Shown here one piece after another: positions 43,683-55,092 of a DNA stretch of 64,000 bases. Origin of the DNA: Caenorhabditis remanei (lineage: Eukaryota; Nematoda; Chromadorea; Rhabditida; Rhabditidae); assembly GCF_010183535.1 (NCBI RefSeq), contig NC_071333.1, forward strand, positions 5,640,587-5,704,586, in the 5' to 3' direction. The notes under the pieces are model-generated. The model saw nothing but the letters and a program-made list of their open reading frames with translations, made no database searches and was not told the DNA's origin. Made by a program: the position numbers and the translations under genes. Within the stretch, counting starts at the first letter, position 1, and each line of letters opens with the position of its first letter.

Positions 43683-44301
43683 ATGGCGTGCCTGACTGAA
43701 TTGATCAACAGTTCCGTCGCATATCTCTGCTGCCGCAGCGGTTTCAAGAGGGCTACCAGCAACGAAACTCCGGTTGTGGCTCAAAATGGAGCGGCTAATG
43801 GGTCTGGAAACCAAACCCAAAATGGAACCCAGAACGGCATTCAGAACGAAGTTTCTGCTGGAACCCAGACCATCACCGAGAACGTACGTTTTAGCAACGT
43901 AGTGATTCTGTATTATTGCCGTATTTCAGGCTGCAGCGGTTCAGTCAGGTGACACTGGAGAGGCGTCAGCAGCGCCAGCTTCATCTTCATTAAATGGAGA
44001 GCTACCAGATCAGGTATACCGAACTTTTATGTTTTAGCGCAAGTTCTGAATTTTGCAGAAATCGAATGGAGAACCTGGAAAGCCGGCACAGGCTGGTACA
44101 TCGACTAAGAAAGTCAAGGCTCCAAAGGTAAGTGGAATAATCAAGCCTGTGTGTCACAGATCGAAATAAATCTTTATCTGTTTTCAGCCAAAGGCTACAA
44201 AGCGCTTCAGAGTAATGCCAGTTCAAGTCTCTCTGGACATCGTGGAGCCAGCACCATCGACAGAGCCTCCAGTTCAAAAGCGACTCCTTTGCTTCTATTA
44301 A
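43683..44301 (+). CDS. Low-complexity protein with CC-basic N-terminus, 155 aa
   Basis: Four exons (43683-43883, 43930-44013, 44059-44127, 44188-44301) all join in phase 0. The N-terminus MACLTELINSSVAYLCCRSG has a Cys pair before basic residues, suggesting palmitoylation. An Asn/Gln/Gly-rich stretch (NGSGNQTQNGTQNGIQNEVS) follows, then Ala/Ser/Pro-rich and Lys-rich segments, and a hydrophobic-ending tail QKRLLCFY. All-phase-0 exons would allow exon skipping without frameshift. An ATTTCAG precedes the ATG by two bases (TTTCAG-ATG context at 43677-43685), a likely spliced-leader site. I do not recognise the family. Confidence 0.65.
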
Positions 44302-47300
44302 CTGAATTTTTCAAGATTCTCTGACCAATATTTATTGTTAATCCCCTCACCCAACATTTTATCTTCTTTCAGATGAAATTGTTTCCAAAAATTCAGAACT
44401 TTTGCAGTGAATCGATTCGAAATTATTAAAGCAAGGAACATCATAATGGTAGTTTCGTCGATTCATATTTCCAACGAATTTTTGGAAACAATATCCTCTT
44501 TCACCACAATTACTGATAACTTTATTTCCATTCCCTCGACTTTTCTTCTTGAAGTTTCACCACCAGTCATCAGTCAATTATCGAATGTCTATAGTATTAG
44601 AGTCCTTCCGACTTCTTTCATTTTCTATACGTCTTGGAACTAATATAAACATATACTCGAAAATCTATTTTGTTTACTGAGAATGTCTTCGCCAGATTGA
44701 CGTGGAATGTTTTTCGAAACATCAGGGTTCTTGGTTAATATTGAAGAAAACAACCTGAAAAATGCAAAACCGGGAAAAGGTTCTGAAGAATTACGCAATT
44801 CAAAGTGGGTTAACATGTGACAGGAGTAGGCTATCACGGAAAACATGAATGTATTTATACTTTTTCAAACAGGTAACCATATAATTATGACGAGCATAAA
44901 GATAAAACAAGTTTATAACATTTTGGATGAATTGAGCCGCACTTAAAATAGACTACCATGACGTCGAACCTATGAATTAAGAAACGGTTTTAAATTTAAG
45001 TGTTTTGAGTTAGGGACTGCCGTTTAACAAAAAAGCAGAGGATTTCTATTAAGAACACCAGCATTCGTTGTGTAAGGTAAGTCACGGCAAATGGAAACAA
45101 CATCAGAAACTATTTGAAAGATTTACCGCGGTCAAGTACCTGGATGGCTGAATATTAGAGTTTCAACTGATGTTTTCTAAGGAGTCCAAATTTCTACGAG
45201 TACTGCAACAGAACAATGTGGAATCTAACAATTTCTCCCGAGTTTTGGATCATTCTTCAGACGCTATACACTAAACATCATTTCGGATATATAATAATAT
45301 ATCGTTTCCACAAAACCTCTGTGAGCACGGCATGTCGTATTATTCTTCGAGATCTCCTATAGAGACGTAGTATAAGAGATTCCGTTTTTATTTAAAAACT
45401 ATCTTTTTCTATGAGCACATTCCCTTGAAACTCTGCTACAGTGCGTCCAGTATTGATAGGACGCCCTAGATTTTGGGCTACCAGGCAGAACGGGAACAGA
45501 TAGAAAAAATCTATAATGACCATTAGATTCAGGGTACAAAGAAACCCCACAGGTCATATTTTCATGATTCTACTACTCTTCATATAAGCGCACTACCAAA
45601 ATTTACATTTAAAACAAGTTTTGACACTTCCTACATGTGTTGGACACAACTCTCGAAAATATGGTCAAAATGGGTTCGAGAATCCCGGGTATAACTTTCC
45701 AGAAAATGAATATTTTTACAAATCCAATGTTTACTTTTATCATGAATGTTTTGATTTATTTTGCCGGAAAGTTTCAGAATGATACGTGATCGGAGCACTG
45801 AGATAAAAGTCTTGAAGATATATTTCAGATGGGTGAAGTGGCAAACATTTGATTTTGGGGTTGAAAACGCCGCAATTATAAAGAAATAAACTGAAAACAA
45901 CAGAGAAAAAATATTTCGATCGATTAAAAAAGTTTTACGAGAAAAAAGATTCTTGAAAATCAACTAAAAATTCGATTTTCGAGGTGGTCTTAATAATATT
46001 GAACGAATGAAAAAACGACTTTTTGGTGGTGCGCTTATAAGATGAGCAGTCGAATCATGAAAAATTGGAACCTGGGGTTTCTCTGTATCCTGAATCTACT
46101 GGTTATCTTAGATTTTTGTATCTGTACCGGTGCTGCCCGGAAGCCCAAAATCTAGTGGGGTCCTATTAATATTGGACGCACTTTTTTAAAACTTGCGTCA
46201 GTTTTTAACTTATTTCAAAGCTCTTAAAAGCAATCGGCGTTAAATAAGGAGGGATTGGTTTTATTAGAGGCGTTGTCCTTTTGAATGTGTTGTTTTGATT
46301 GAGGTTTTACGGAAAATGTTCTGTGATGTACTTTTTATTGATTTTAAAATGTTGTTTTTTATTCTTTCTTTTTGTTAGTTACTCCAATTATCTAAACAAT
46401 TCATTTTTCACTACTGTGTATTTAACCATCAGCACTTTTTATTCTTTCAGAGATTTTTTACACCAATGACAAACTATTAACACCAGGAAACTCACGGCTT
46501 TTAACCTATCAAAAGAATAAAGACAAAAGCGTGCCTTAAAATCTTTGCAGACAAAACCTTCCACAAATAATTTATGATTTTGAGTTTTGCAACTATGTAT
46601 GTTAAACCGTGCATTCAAATACATTTTTACAAATTATGGAAACACAGATCATAACGACAATGTCGTCATGCCAGACGGTTGGTCACACAGAAGACTTACA
46701 ATGCAGATTGACAGAACGATTGCCCAGTCAATGCCCTCTCACCGAATGGGTAACCGATAGAAAAAATATTGGTCTGGTCTTCTGTCTACTTCCAATAATG
46801 TTTAAGTGAATAAATGAATAAACCAACCAGATGAAATGAAGATATAGAAATGATGAGCTTCACTAAAAAAATTTAACAACAGAGTAACCAATATGCCAAA
46901 ACTCACGCTACAAAATTCAACCGAAAATATTTACATTTGATTTCAGTATTGCCCATTATCGTATGCGTATTTTCCTGAAGACCACCCTCCATTTCTTCTT
47001 GCAGTGTGTACACAGAGATGTGCTACGTACTCACTAATCTCCAGAAAACCGCACATCTCCATCTCCCCCCCCCTCCTTCGAATGTGTCTCATTTGTCCCT
47101 TCTGCTGGTCATCCCACTCTCTTTTTCCTCCATTACACCTCGTTGCTCTCCCTTTGGTTGGTTGTGTTCTTTATTTCGCGAACGGCCTCCTTCACCAAGA
47201 ATCTAACTGTGGTGTATATGCGACGTTGGGTGGGCCGAGCATTTATTGAATAATCAGCAATTTGTGTTTTATTTTGTAGTAGAAATAAGTGTTTTTTCAA

Positions 47301-49062
47301 TCCGAGTAACACAAAATGAAAAACATTAAAACTTAAAACAAAACACTTTTTTTTTAAAACTTGATAACATGACATATTCTTTTGTTTTCCAGTTTTTAAA
47401 TTTCCTGTAAAAATAGTGCAAACTTCATGTTTTTCCTTTGAAACTACTCAGATATTCTTCTCCCAGAGTCTATTAAGTATTCACTGACCTCTTTTTCGAA
47501 ATATTCACTCACGATTTGCCTCTTTCCTCTCCGCACTCAAGAATATTAATCTGCCACCAATTTCTCACCCCCTCCCCCCTCGACAGTAGTAACCCGATTT
47601 ATTCATTAATCTTCTATTGATTCCTTTTTCCTTTCTTGTATAATTTGTAGAAGCTAATAATGTAGATAGTTAGAATATTTGTAATACGCAACTCAATTTT
47701 TCACTCAACTAATGAACGAAAGAAATCAAAAATGTTTCTTTATCACAAGCAGTCGGTAATTCATACTACATCACAGTAGACTAGCACATTTCCGAACATG
47801 TAACATATTGGCTTATGATGATAATGAGCTAATTAATATTTTATCAGAATTTTTTTTGAGTTCAGGCGTAGATCTCTTCTTATTCACTAGCATGGGTCAG
47901 AAACTAATACACACAGACAGTGTGTTTTGCGATTGTTTGTTTATAGGTGAAACCGTGAGGATTCTTTATTTTACTTTAAACTAATGCCATTCAAATAAAA
48001 TTAAAAATAACTGTCACCCTGAGAATAGAAATGGTACTGCTATTTTTTCAATTGTCAAACCCTAACACGAATAAAATTTTGTTGAACAGTTTTTTTTCTT
48101 TGACCGCACTCCACCCCAGTTTTATTTCCTTTCTTTGCTACCTTCAACCAAAGTTGCGTTTTTGTTTTTCTAGCATTTTTTTTATTCTTGAAAACCTTTT
48201 TTCAATAAGCTAACCTCTGAATCTCAAATTTCTTTTTTTTTTTAAATCGATTTTTGTCGTCTTTTTTGTCTCAACCTAATAAAACCATTCACACGCCCAC
48301 ACCCTTTTTCCTCTGATGTCTTATTTTTTGTATCGTTTTTTCTGGATAGTTTTTGAATTTACATTTATTTCTATCAACATTGATATAGTGTTATGTAAAT
48401 GTTTCGTGGTTCTTCTGATCATTGGAGGTCATTTTTCGATGAATCACCTCTTGCCGTCCTGTCTCTTTTTTCCGCTTTCTCGATAAAATTGAATGTAATT
48501 GTTCAGGCTTTTGTTTGTATTGCTCTTCTGTTTTGGCTTTTAAATCAGATTGAGATAAATCATTTCTAAACTGTTTTAAAATGTCCTCTAGATTAGTTTA
48601 ATTATTTTACTGTGTTATTCTCCTCTTACCGGTCCTTCTTTTTATTGCTCCGCATTTCTCACCTCAACCCATCCTTTGATTGGTCTCTTGAGGGACTGGA
48701 AAACTGATAAGTATTTAAAAATTATCCTTCTCGTTTTTATCTTAGAAAATATCATGAACCTGTCTCTAAATTTTTTTTTCCCACGTTTCATCTGACCTTG
48801 TTCCACTGGCATTTGTGACACTTTCTGTTTCATTATATTTTCTCTTATTTCATTTTTTCTTCTACACGCCCTTTCATTCACAAGTAAGTATCTTTTTCTT
48901 GCAGTTTTGATTAATAAGATGTGTGTTTTTTTCTACATCTTTACCTTACCTTATTGCTGAAAAAAATACAGCAGTTTTTCAGCTGAATTTGTTTTTTGAT
49001 TTCTGCTTCACTTTTTATTTTTACACTTTCTGAAATTATAATTTTACAGAGCGCTAATTTCA
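44302..49062. other. Gene-poor 4.7 kb stretch
   Basis: Apart from the foldback element at 45440-46182 I see no feature. C-rich pyrimidine tracts at 47055-47150 and 47565-47585 and T-rich runs at 48100-48350 occur. No ORF has coding character. Confidence 0.45.
45440..46182. mobile_element. Foldback element, 743 bp, Tc1/mariner-like ends
   Basis: The left end AGTGCGTCCAGTATTGATAG is mirrored by the right end CTATTAATATTGGACGCACT. The arms share further blocks: AGATTTTGGGCT / AGCCCAAAATCT and GCGCACTACCAAAA / TTTTGGTGGTGCGC. The left end is preceded by TAC as in Tc1/mariner elements; the right flank is degraded (TTTTTAA). The middle (about 45640-45960) is not symmetrical and shows no transposase. 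It appears to be an old non-autonomous copy. Confidence 0.7.
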
Positions 49063-49946
49063 ATGCAACCTCGACGGAACATGAGCGCTTCCTATTGTTA
49101 TGATCAAATATACAATCTGTCACCACAACCTCCACGGCAAAATTTTCGAATCACCATCAAAAATTCTGCAGTTCAACATGAAGACCGCTCGAAAGATGTT
49201 AGTATCAATTTTTGATATTGAATTTGACAGTAAACATTTTGAACAATGAAATTCAAAACTAAAACTTGACCATGTGACATGTTGGAAAATTTTTGGTTTT
49301 TCAGAGCCAAAACTGCTGTTCAAAATATACAACTATTTTCAACTTTTTGATTTCTTTTTTCCAGCGAACTACACCAGTCCGAATGGATCTTGCCACAACT
49401 CCTTCCCCGATTCCACCCCCAGCTTATAGAGGACCACAATCAGAGTACAACCGACTATTCCGAGAAGTCGAAGCAGCAGCGAGAAGGAGACCTCAAGAAG
49501 GAGAGACATGGGAAGAGGTCCGCGAAAACACTCAGATGGCCTGGACGCGTTTGTTGGCTTTTGAAAGCAACAAAAAAGAATTGGATTACCTGGATAAAGC
49601 TGCTGAAGCTGCAGTCGACAAGCTCTGTCCGAACTGGAAAGAACCAGGCTATAAGCCACCAGTCAGAACTCGTTCATCGTCGAGAGAACCACGAAAAGAT
49701 GAACCTCCAATTCCAAAAGGAGAGTTCCGTCGGCACAGTGAACTCTCCAGAGTGGTTCGCAAGCCACGATCAGATGCGCATCGATTTGATTTGTCCATTT
49801 ATTGTCAACACCGAGCCCGCGACCCATATCCAAAGCCAAGTAAACGAGGTCGTTCTCGTTCCCGACCTCGTAATCGCAATCGTCGTCAGAAGTTGGCGGA
49901 ACAGAACTATGAATCGACCTTCGGATACAATGCGGGATATTTCTAA
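49063..49946 (+). CDS. Arg/Ser-rich nematode protein, 238 aa (paralogue 1)
   Basis: Two exons, 49063-49197 and 49365-49946, join in phase 0 (donor GTTAGT, acceptor TTTTTTCCAG). The first exon (45 residues) is Tyr/Pro/Asn-rich and unique. The second carries the conserved core: MDLATTPSPIPPPAYRGP, then an acidic-basic helix (SEYNRLFREVEAAARRRPQE), AWTRLLAFESNKKELDYLDK, the phospho-site-like RTRSSSREPRKD, KGEFRRHSELSR and a basic RS-type tail (RGRSRSRPRNRNRRQKL). The tail suggests nuclear location or RNA association. The paralogue at 57051-58140 shares the whole core. An ATTTTACAG upstream of the ATG is a likely spliced-leader acceptor. I do not recognise a named family. Confidence 0.75.
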
Positions 49947-50679
49947 ATTCATGATTTTCTTTTAATTCTGAAATCAAAAATACTCGACTTCGTGTCGTTA
50001 AAAATTATTTCTATTTCTCCATTGTTCTATTTTATTTATTTCTTGTGAATAAGTTCACTGGTTACTGTAACCAAGTATTTTCATAGTTGAAAGTGTCTGT
50101 GTTCTTGCAGCTTGCTTCCTGCGTTCTTGAAATTTGGACTTTTGTGTGCTGAAGCAACCTATATATACTATATATAGTCGCTGCAACGAAAAAGGTTTTC
50201 TGGGGGTACATTCACTTTTATCACTATTAGAATACTTTGCAATTGTTCAAAATAATGCTTAGTAAAATTATGGAATAAACAAGGCAGTGTGAAAGTAAGA
50301 AGCTACAAAAAGAAAATAAGCAGGGAGCTATAAAAATTTGAAATAATTTATAAAAACGAAAGTAAAACTTAAAGTCTCACGTGAATAAGGGGCGAGTGCG
50401 GGAGACTTTTATGGGCGAGCAAAAGACATTATAACAGGACGTAAACTTGAAGACTTTGGATTGCAAAGAACAAAAACACATGATAACCAATGAAGAAGGT
50501 ACTAGAAATTCAGTTGCATTGTTAATAGGATAGAAGACGAAATGCGCGCTATTGATGAGTTACAGAGCAGTCACTACTAGAAGGTAGTCCTCCAGAGAAT
50601 AAGAAGGAACAGAAACAAATAATTAACCAATGAGGACGAAACTAGAAAATTAGTTAATTTATGATTTGTGAGAAGAAGA
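49947..50679. other. 3' flank and spacer
   Basis: No gene is seen. The segment at about 50385-50420 (GGGGCGAGTGCGGGAGACTT) recurs at 51250 and, inverted, at about 55240, so this spacer belongs partly to the duplicated 3' flank of the head-to-head genes. Confidence 0.5.
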
Positions 50680-50754
50680 AATGAGAGCTCTGAAAGTACT
50701 TAGATTCTTTACTAATCAAAAAGACAAAAAAGATTTCGCGAACCCGGGGTTTGA

Positions 50755-50835
50755 ATTCACGTTGCTAGGACCGTTGAGCACCCCTCTTCACCGCTATGCC
50801 AGATTGGTGCGGCCGCGAACCATGGAGGGAAGCAT
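50755..50835 (-). repeat. tRNA-like block at the outer end of each arm
   Basis: Read on the minus strand it contains AATCTGGCATAGCGGTGAAG and ACGTGAATTCAAACCCCGGG, which resemble A and B boxes of a tRNA. The mirror copy is at about 56385-56455 (plus). No cloverleaf folds convincingly. It may be a tRNA-derived SINE head or coincidence. Confidence 0.35.
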
Positions 50836-51384
50836 TGAGATAGGCAATGTTTTCGGCGAGTGTCAGGGTGGGCAGTGCTGGAGTCGTCAGAAACAGAAGA
50901 CATCAAAATCGGAAATTTCAAATTAGAAAAGTACAGGCATCATACGGGACCAATTTCCGAGCGATCTCTCTAAATTTCGTCGTTACAAACTGTTCAGTAC
51001 CGAAGAGTCGGCGACATCCGGGCACACAAGCAGATATGTTAAATATTATAAGAAAATATGTTTTTGTGTTACTGAATTGAAAACTACTTTTTGGGCACAA
51101 CTACTTTATTTAAAAATAATTCGAAAGTGAAATAAAGAAAGTGAATAAAAATTAATTAAAAACCTAAGCTCAATAGATTACTACAACGTTTCAACTAGTA
51201 TTTTGTGAAGAAACAAAAAAGATTCATTTGAGACAAATGTATGAGAATAAGGGGGGCGAGTGCGGGAGATTTCTATGGGGGAGCAAACACACAATATTTC
51301 CAACGGGACGTATACTTTAAAACTGGGAATAGGAAGAAACTAGAAAATTAGTTGAATATGTTTTGTGAGAAGAAGAAATTTGAG

Positions 51385-52795
51385 CTACTGATGAGATTCT
51401 GAATTGTTACTATCAGGAGAGTATACAGAACGTTGGCGACGGTCGTTGGCAGAGTTCTCGGTCGTGCTGTTGGTTCCACTACGGCTACTGTTGTGTTGAG
51501 ATACCGGAGCAAATGGTGAACGTTCATAAGTGTTGTGGATGGGCAGACCGTGATGATTTATCTCCTTGTTCTGCGAAGTATGCTGTAATGTTTTTTCGAA
51601 ATTATTGAATAAATAAAAAAGTTCCATCATTTTTTCTTACGTCAGAACGCACTCAGGAGTAATTTTGAGCCGAGTCTGCATTTTGTCGTGAGAAAAAATA
51701 CCGCACTTTTTTGTTTTGATAATATAGTCTCATATTCTGAAAAAATTGTTAATACTGGACAAGCAACTCACTATTGGAACTAGTGGAGAAACTGAGAGAT
51801 TCGATAATCCGGCGGCGATTTGCTTGATTGGCGTGTCAGCGGAGACTTGACAAAGCTCATCGATGAGTCTTCTCGTGGGATTCTTTTTGTAGGGTGCGTA
51901 TGTGTGCTTTGGACGAGTAAGACTTCTGGATGAAGTTGATCTTCGTGAGTGAGTTACGTCAGCAACTGGAGTGCTTTCTTTTTTTATGCTTTCAACTTGC
52001 AAATTCTCGAAGTGGGCACCCCACTCATAATTTTTTGGTGGCGGCGTTTGCATTGAGGGACCGACGACAGTTGGAGTGCGAACGATTTGCAGTTCACCGC
52101 GATTATACTTCACTTCGATGCTATCGCATCCCTCCAGAGTGTCCTTGTCTACTTTTGATTTATACGGGTACACTCCACGGAATTCTTTCTGCATTTTACT
52201 ACCATCGTCCTCCACCTCTTGAGCTGTTGACACTGAGGAGCCAATCAACAAACGCAGTGAATTGATTTTGTCAAGGAGCTCACTGCTCTCAGCTTTGCGC
52301 TGTTCATTGACATGCTGAAAATTGGAATTAAATGAAATTTTATGTATATGACCACTCACAGTCAGATGGCAGTTAAAGTACATCAAATGCAACATCTCGT
52401 TGAAGAGTTTGCGATACTTCTCTACCGAAGGCGCCTCCAAAGTTTCTTCCATGACATATCCGTCGAAACTTGATGGATCATGACAGCTTGGATTGTGATG
52501 AGTAATGAAGTTATGAAACTCTGGATACGTTGTTGCTATTTCTGGATTGGCAGCCAAGTCAGCGATACCAATGGTCCCGATAAATGTAAAATCTTTGTCC
52601 AAGTTTTTCAGCTCTAAGGTCTCCAAATCCGCCAAAAGTGGCAAGTTCGCGTTTATCGTAGAACGAGACTGTTCGATAGACTGATTGCTCAGCGAAAACG
52701 AAGATTCGCCTGAAAAGAAGTATTGAAAATGAAAAAACATAGGCATACTTACCTGTCATAACCGGACTATCCACTTGCTTATTGAAACTACCCAT
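51385..52795 (-). CDS. Uncharacterised 373-aa protein, intact inverted copy
   Basis: Four exons (52795-52753, 52709-52360, 52314-51772, 51570-51385) give an uninterrupted frame. The product starts MGSFNKQVDSPVMTGESSFS. It has a conserved core with FIGTIGIADLAANPEIATTY, SSFDGYVMEETLEAPSVEKY and FNEMLHLMYFNCHL, a basic segment (KHTYAPYKKNPTRRLIDELC) and a Ser/Asn-rich tail (SSRSGTNSTTENSAN). No membrane span or signal peptide is present. Compared with the plus-strand copy it lacks about 45 residues after DTLEGCD and a tail segment. The mature start is preceded by an AACTTTCAG, probably a spliced-leader site. Several SP/TP sites suggest phosphorylation. I do not recognise the family. Confidence 0.75.
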
Positions 52796-52889
52796 TGCTT
52801 TATAGATGAAATACTGAAAGTTCAAAATTGGATAAAAAAGTAACGGGAGCAGTGCCAAAAAAAGTAACGGGAGCAGTAACGATAAATAA

Positions 52890-53000
52890 ACAAACGCAAC
52901 AAAAAACCGCAGAAAAAATGACGAAGAATGAGAAACCGACCAGAAATGAAGAATGAGAAAATCGCTCATTGAGAAACGCATCGAGAAACGCGCCAATGAC
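52890..53000 (-). promoter_or_regulatory. Promoter-like module, copy 1 (for the gene at 52795)
   Basis: Read towards the gene it runs GGCGCGTTTCTCGATGCG, then T-rich spacers with CATTCTTCGTCATTTTT, and ends GTTGCGTTTG. The order, spacing and orientation are the same as in the copies at 53155-53252 and 63236-63366. Confidence 0.75.
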
Positions 53001-53154
53001 AATGGCAAACAACGTCGCATTTATTGTGGTGGAAGAGGAAAACATCGTCCTCCCACGTTGGAGGAAGAGGAGGTCGGCCCCGCACGTTGGAAGAAGGGGA
53101 GGAGGTCGGCCTCTCTCAAAAAACCTTTTTTTTTATAATTGACATTTTTTGTTA

Positions 53155-53252
53155 TTGGCGCGTTTCTCGATGCGCTGTTCTCTCCTTCTTTGTTTTTTTG
53201 TCGTTTTTTAATTCTTCGCCTTTTTTCAGCAAATTTTTTTTTGTTGCATTTG
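53155..53252 (+). promoter_or_regulatory. Promoter-like module, copy 2 (for the gene at 53603)
   Basis: It runs GGCGCGTTTCTCGATGCGCT, GTTCTCTCCTTC, TTTTTTGTCGTTTTTTAATT and GTTGCATTTG, in the same direction as the gene. It lies about 350 bases before the start codon, farther than in the other copies because the GCGGAA array intervenes. Confidence 0.75.
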
Positions 53253-53602
53253 CTTGAACAGAGTTGAGCGGGATGCGGTTTTTGAAATGGCGGAAGGCGT
53301 CGGAAAGCGGAATGAATTTTTTTGGCGGAAAACGGAATTTTGAAAAAATCGGCGGAAAGCGGAAAAGGTGTTAATACCTTAAAAACATCAGCAAATTGGA
53401 GTAGGAAAACTAATTTTTCAAATTGATATTGGGCGGAAGGCGGATGCAATAAGCGGAAACAGGAAAATGTTTCAGTTAACGCTGTTTAAACCTTTTCTGC
53501 AAAATATTATCGCAAAATATCACCGACACTTTCCACTCGGCACTGCTCTCGTTACTTTTTTTAAATTCAATTTTGAACTTTCAGTAATTCATCTATAAAG
53601 CA

Positions 53603-55092
53603 ATGGGTAGTTTCAATAAGCAAGTGGATAGTCCGGTTATGACAGGTAAGTATGCCTATGTTTTTTTCGTTTTCAAAACTTTGTTTTCAGGCGAATCGTC
53701 GTTTACGCTGAGCAATCAGTCTATCGAACAGTCTCGTTCTACGATAAACGCAAACTTGTCATTTTTGGCGGATTTGGATATGTTAGAGCTGAAAAACTTT
53801 GACAACGATTTTACATTCATCCAGACCATCGGTATCGCTGACTTGGCTGCCAATCCACGAACAGTGAAAACGTATCCGGAGTTTTATAACTTCATTACTA
53901 CCCACAATCCGAGCTGTTATGATCCATCAAGTTTCGACGGATATGTCATGGAAGAAACTTTGGAGGCGCCTTCGGTTGAGAAGTATCGCAAACTTTTCAA
54001 CGAAATGTTGCATTTGATGTACTTTAACTGTCATCTGGAAGTGAGTGATTCTAAACAGAGAAGTGCATCTAATTCCAATTTTCAGCATGTCAATGAACAA
54101 CGAATAGGTGAGAGTAGTAAGCTCCTTGACAAAATCAATACACTGCGTTTGTTGTTTGACTCCTCAGTGTCAACAGCTCAAAAGGTCGACGGACGATGGT
54201 AGTGAAATGCAGAAAGAATTCCGTGGAGTGTACCCGTATAAATCAAAAGTATACAAGGACACTCTGGAGGGATGCGATGAACCCGAAAAAGTGTACGGCA
54301 CTGACAAGCTGAAACGTTTGCAGAAAATTAATTCGAAATCGAATGTCTTCTGGAGCAAAAAGATCAGTCGACGCCGTACGGCATCAGGACGAAAACTTAC
54401 AAAAGTACTCAAGAAGAAATTTCTGAAGAATAATCGGAAGACAACAACTTCCGATGTCGTTGGCACTCCAACTGTCGTGAAAAACTCAATGCAATCGGCA
54501 ACACCTAGAAATTATCAGGAGGATGGTCACTTCGAGAATTTGCAAGTTGAAAGCATCAACAAAGAAAACACTCCAGTTGCTGACGTAACTCACTCACGAA
54601 AAGCAGCTCCATCCAGAAGTTTTACTCTTCCAAAGCTCACATACGCACCCTACAAAAAGAATCCCACGAGAAGACTCATCATTGAGCTTTGTCAAATCTC
54701 CGCTGACACGCCCAGCAAGCAAATCGCCACGGGATTATCGAACCTCTCTGTTTCGCCACTTCTTCCAATTGTGAGTTGCTCGTTTATTATTTACGATTTT
54801 TTATCAAAATGTTTGATTGTATTCAATAATTTTGAAAAAAACGTCACAGTAAATTTTGCAGAACGAGGAGATCAATCATTCAGTTTTCTCCGTCTACAAT
54901 ACTTATGAGCGTTCACCATTTGCTCTGGTTTCTCAACCCAACAGTAGCCGTAGTGGAACCAACAGCACAACCGAGAACTCTGCCAACGAGCGTCGCCAAC
55001 GTTATGCTGAGGTTGCTCGAACACTTTCCACATTGAATACCGTTCACGAAGGATATTCTCCTGATAGTGACAGCTTTGAATCTCATCAGTAG
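53603..55092 (+). pseudogene. Uncharacterised gene, frameshifted head-to-head copy
   Basis: The exons are 53603-53645, 53691-54040, 54086-54770 and 54862-55092, with the same splice positions as the minus copy. Exon 3 is one base out of frame. At 54184-54194 the sequence has an extra base relative to the other copy, turning QEVEDDGSKM into KVDGRW and a stop TAG at about 54200. All flanking exons remain open and well conserved. It also keeps a basic segment (WSKKISRRRTASGRKLTKVL and neighbours) that the minus copy lacks, so it may show the ancestral layout. Either it is a recent pseudogene, encodes a truncated 197-residue protein, or the extra base is a sequence error. Confidence 0.7.

Larger units (their letters stand above)
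52796..53602. promoter_or_regulatory. Bidirectional promoter region of the head-to-head genes
   Basis: The region is symmetrical at both ends (TTCAAAATTGGATAAAAAAG and its mirror ending at 53602). It holds two oppositely oriented copies of a promoter-like module (52890-53000 and 53155-53252). Between and beyond them are GGAGGTCGGCC-type GC blocks (53035-53115) and an irregular array of at least seven GCGGAA motifs (53287-53460). No exon is present. Confidence 0.7.

Noticed and set aside
49390..49965. Overlapping 191-codon ORF in the second frame of paralogue 1
   Set aside because: The paralogue conserves only the first frame, with matching protein motifs, so this one is a shadow.
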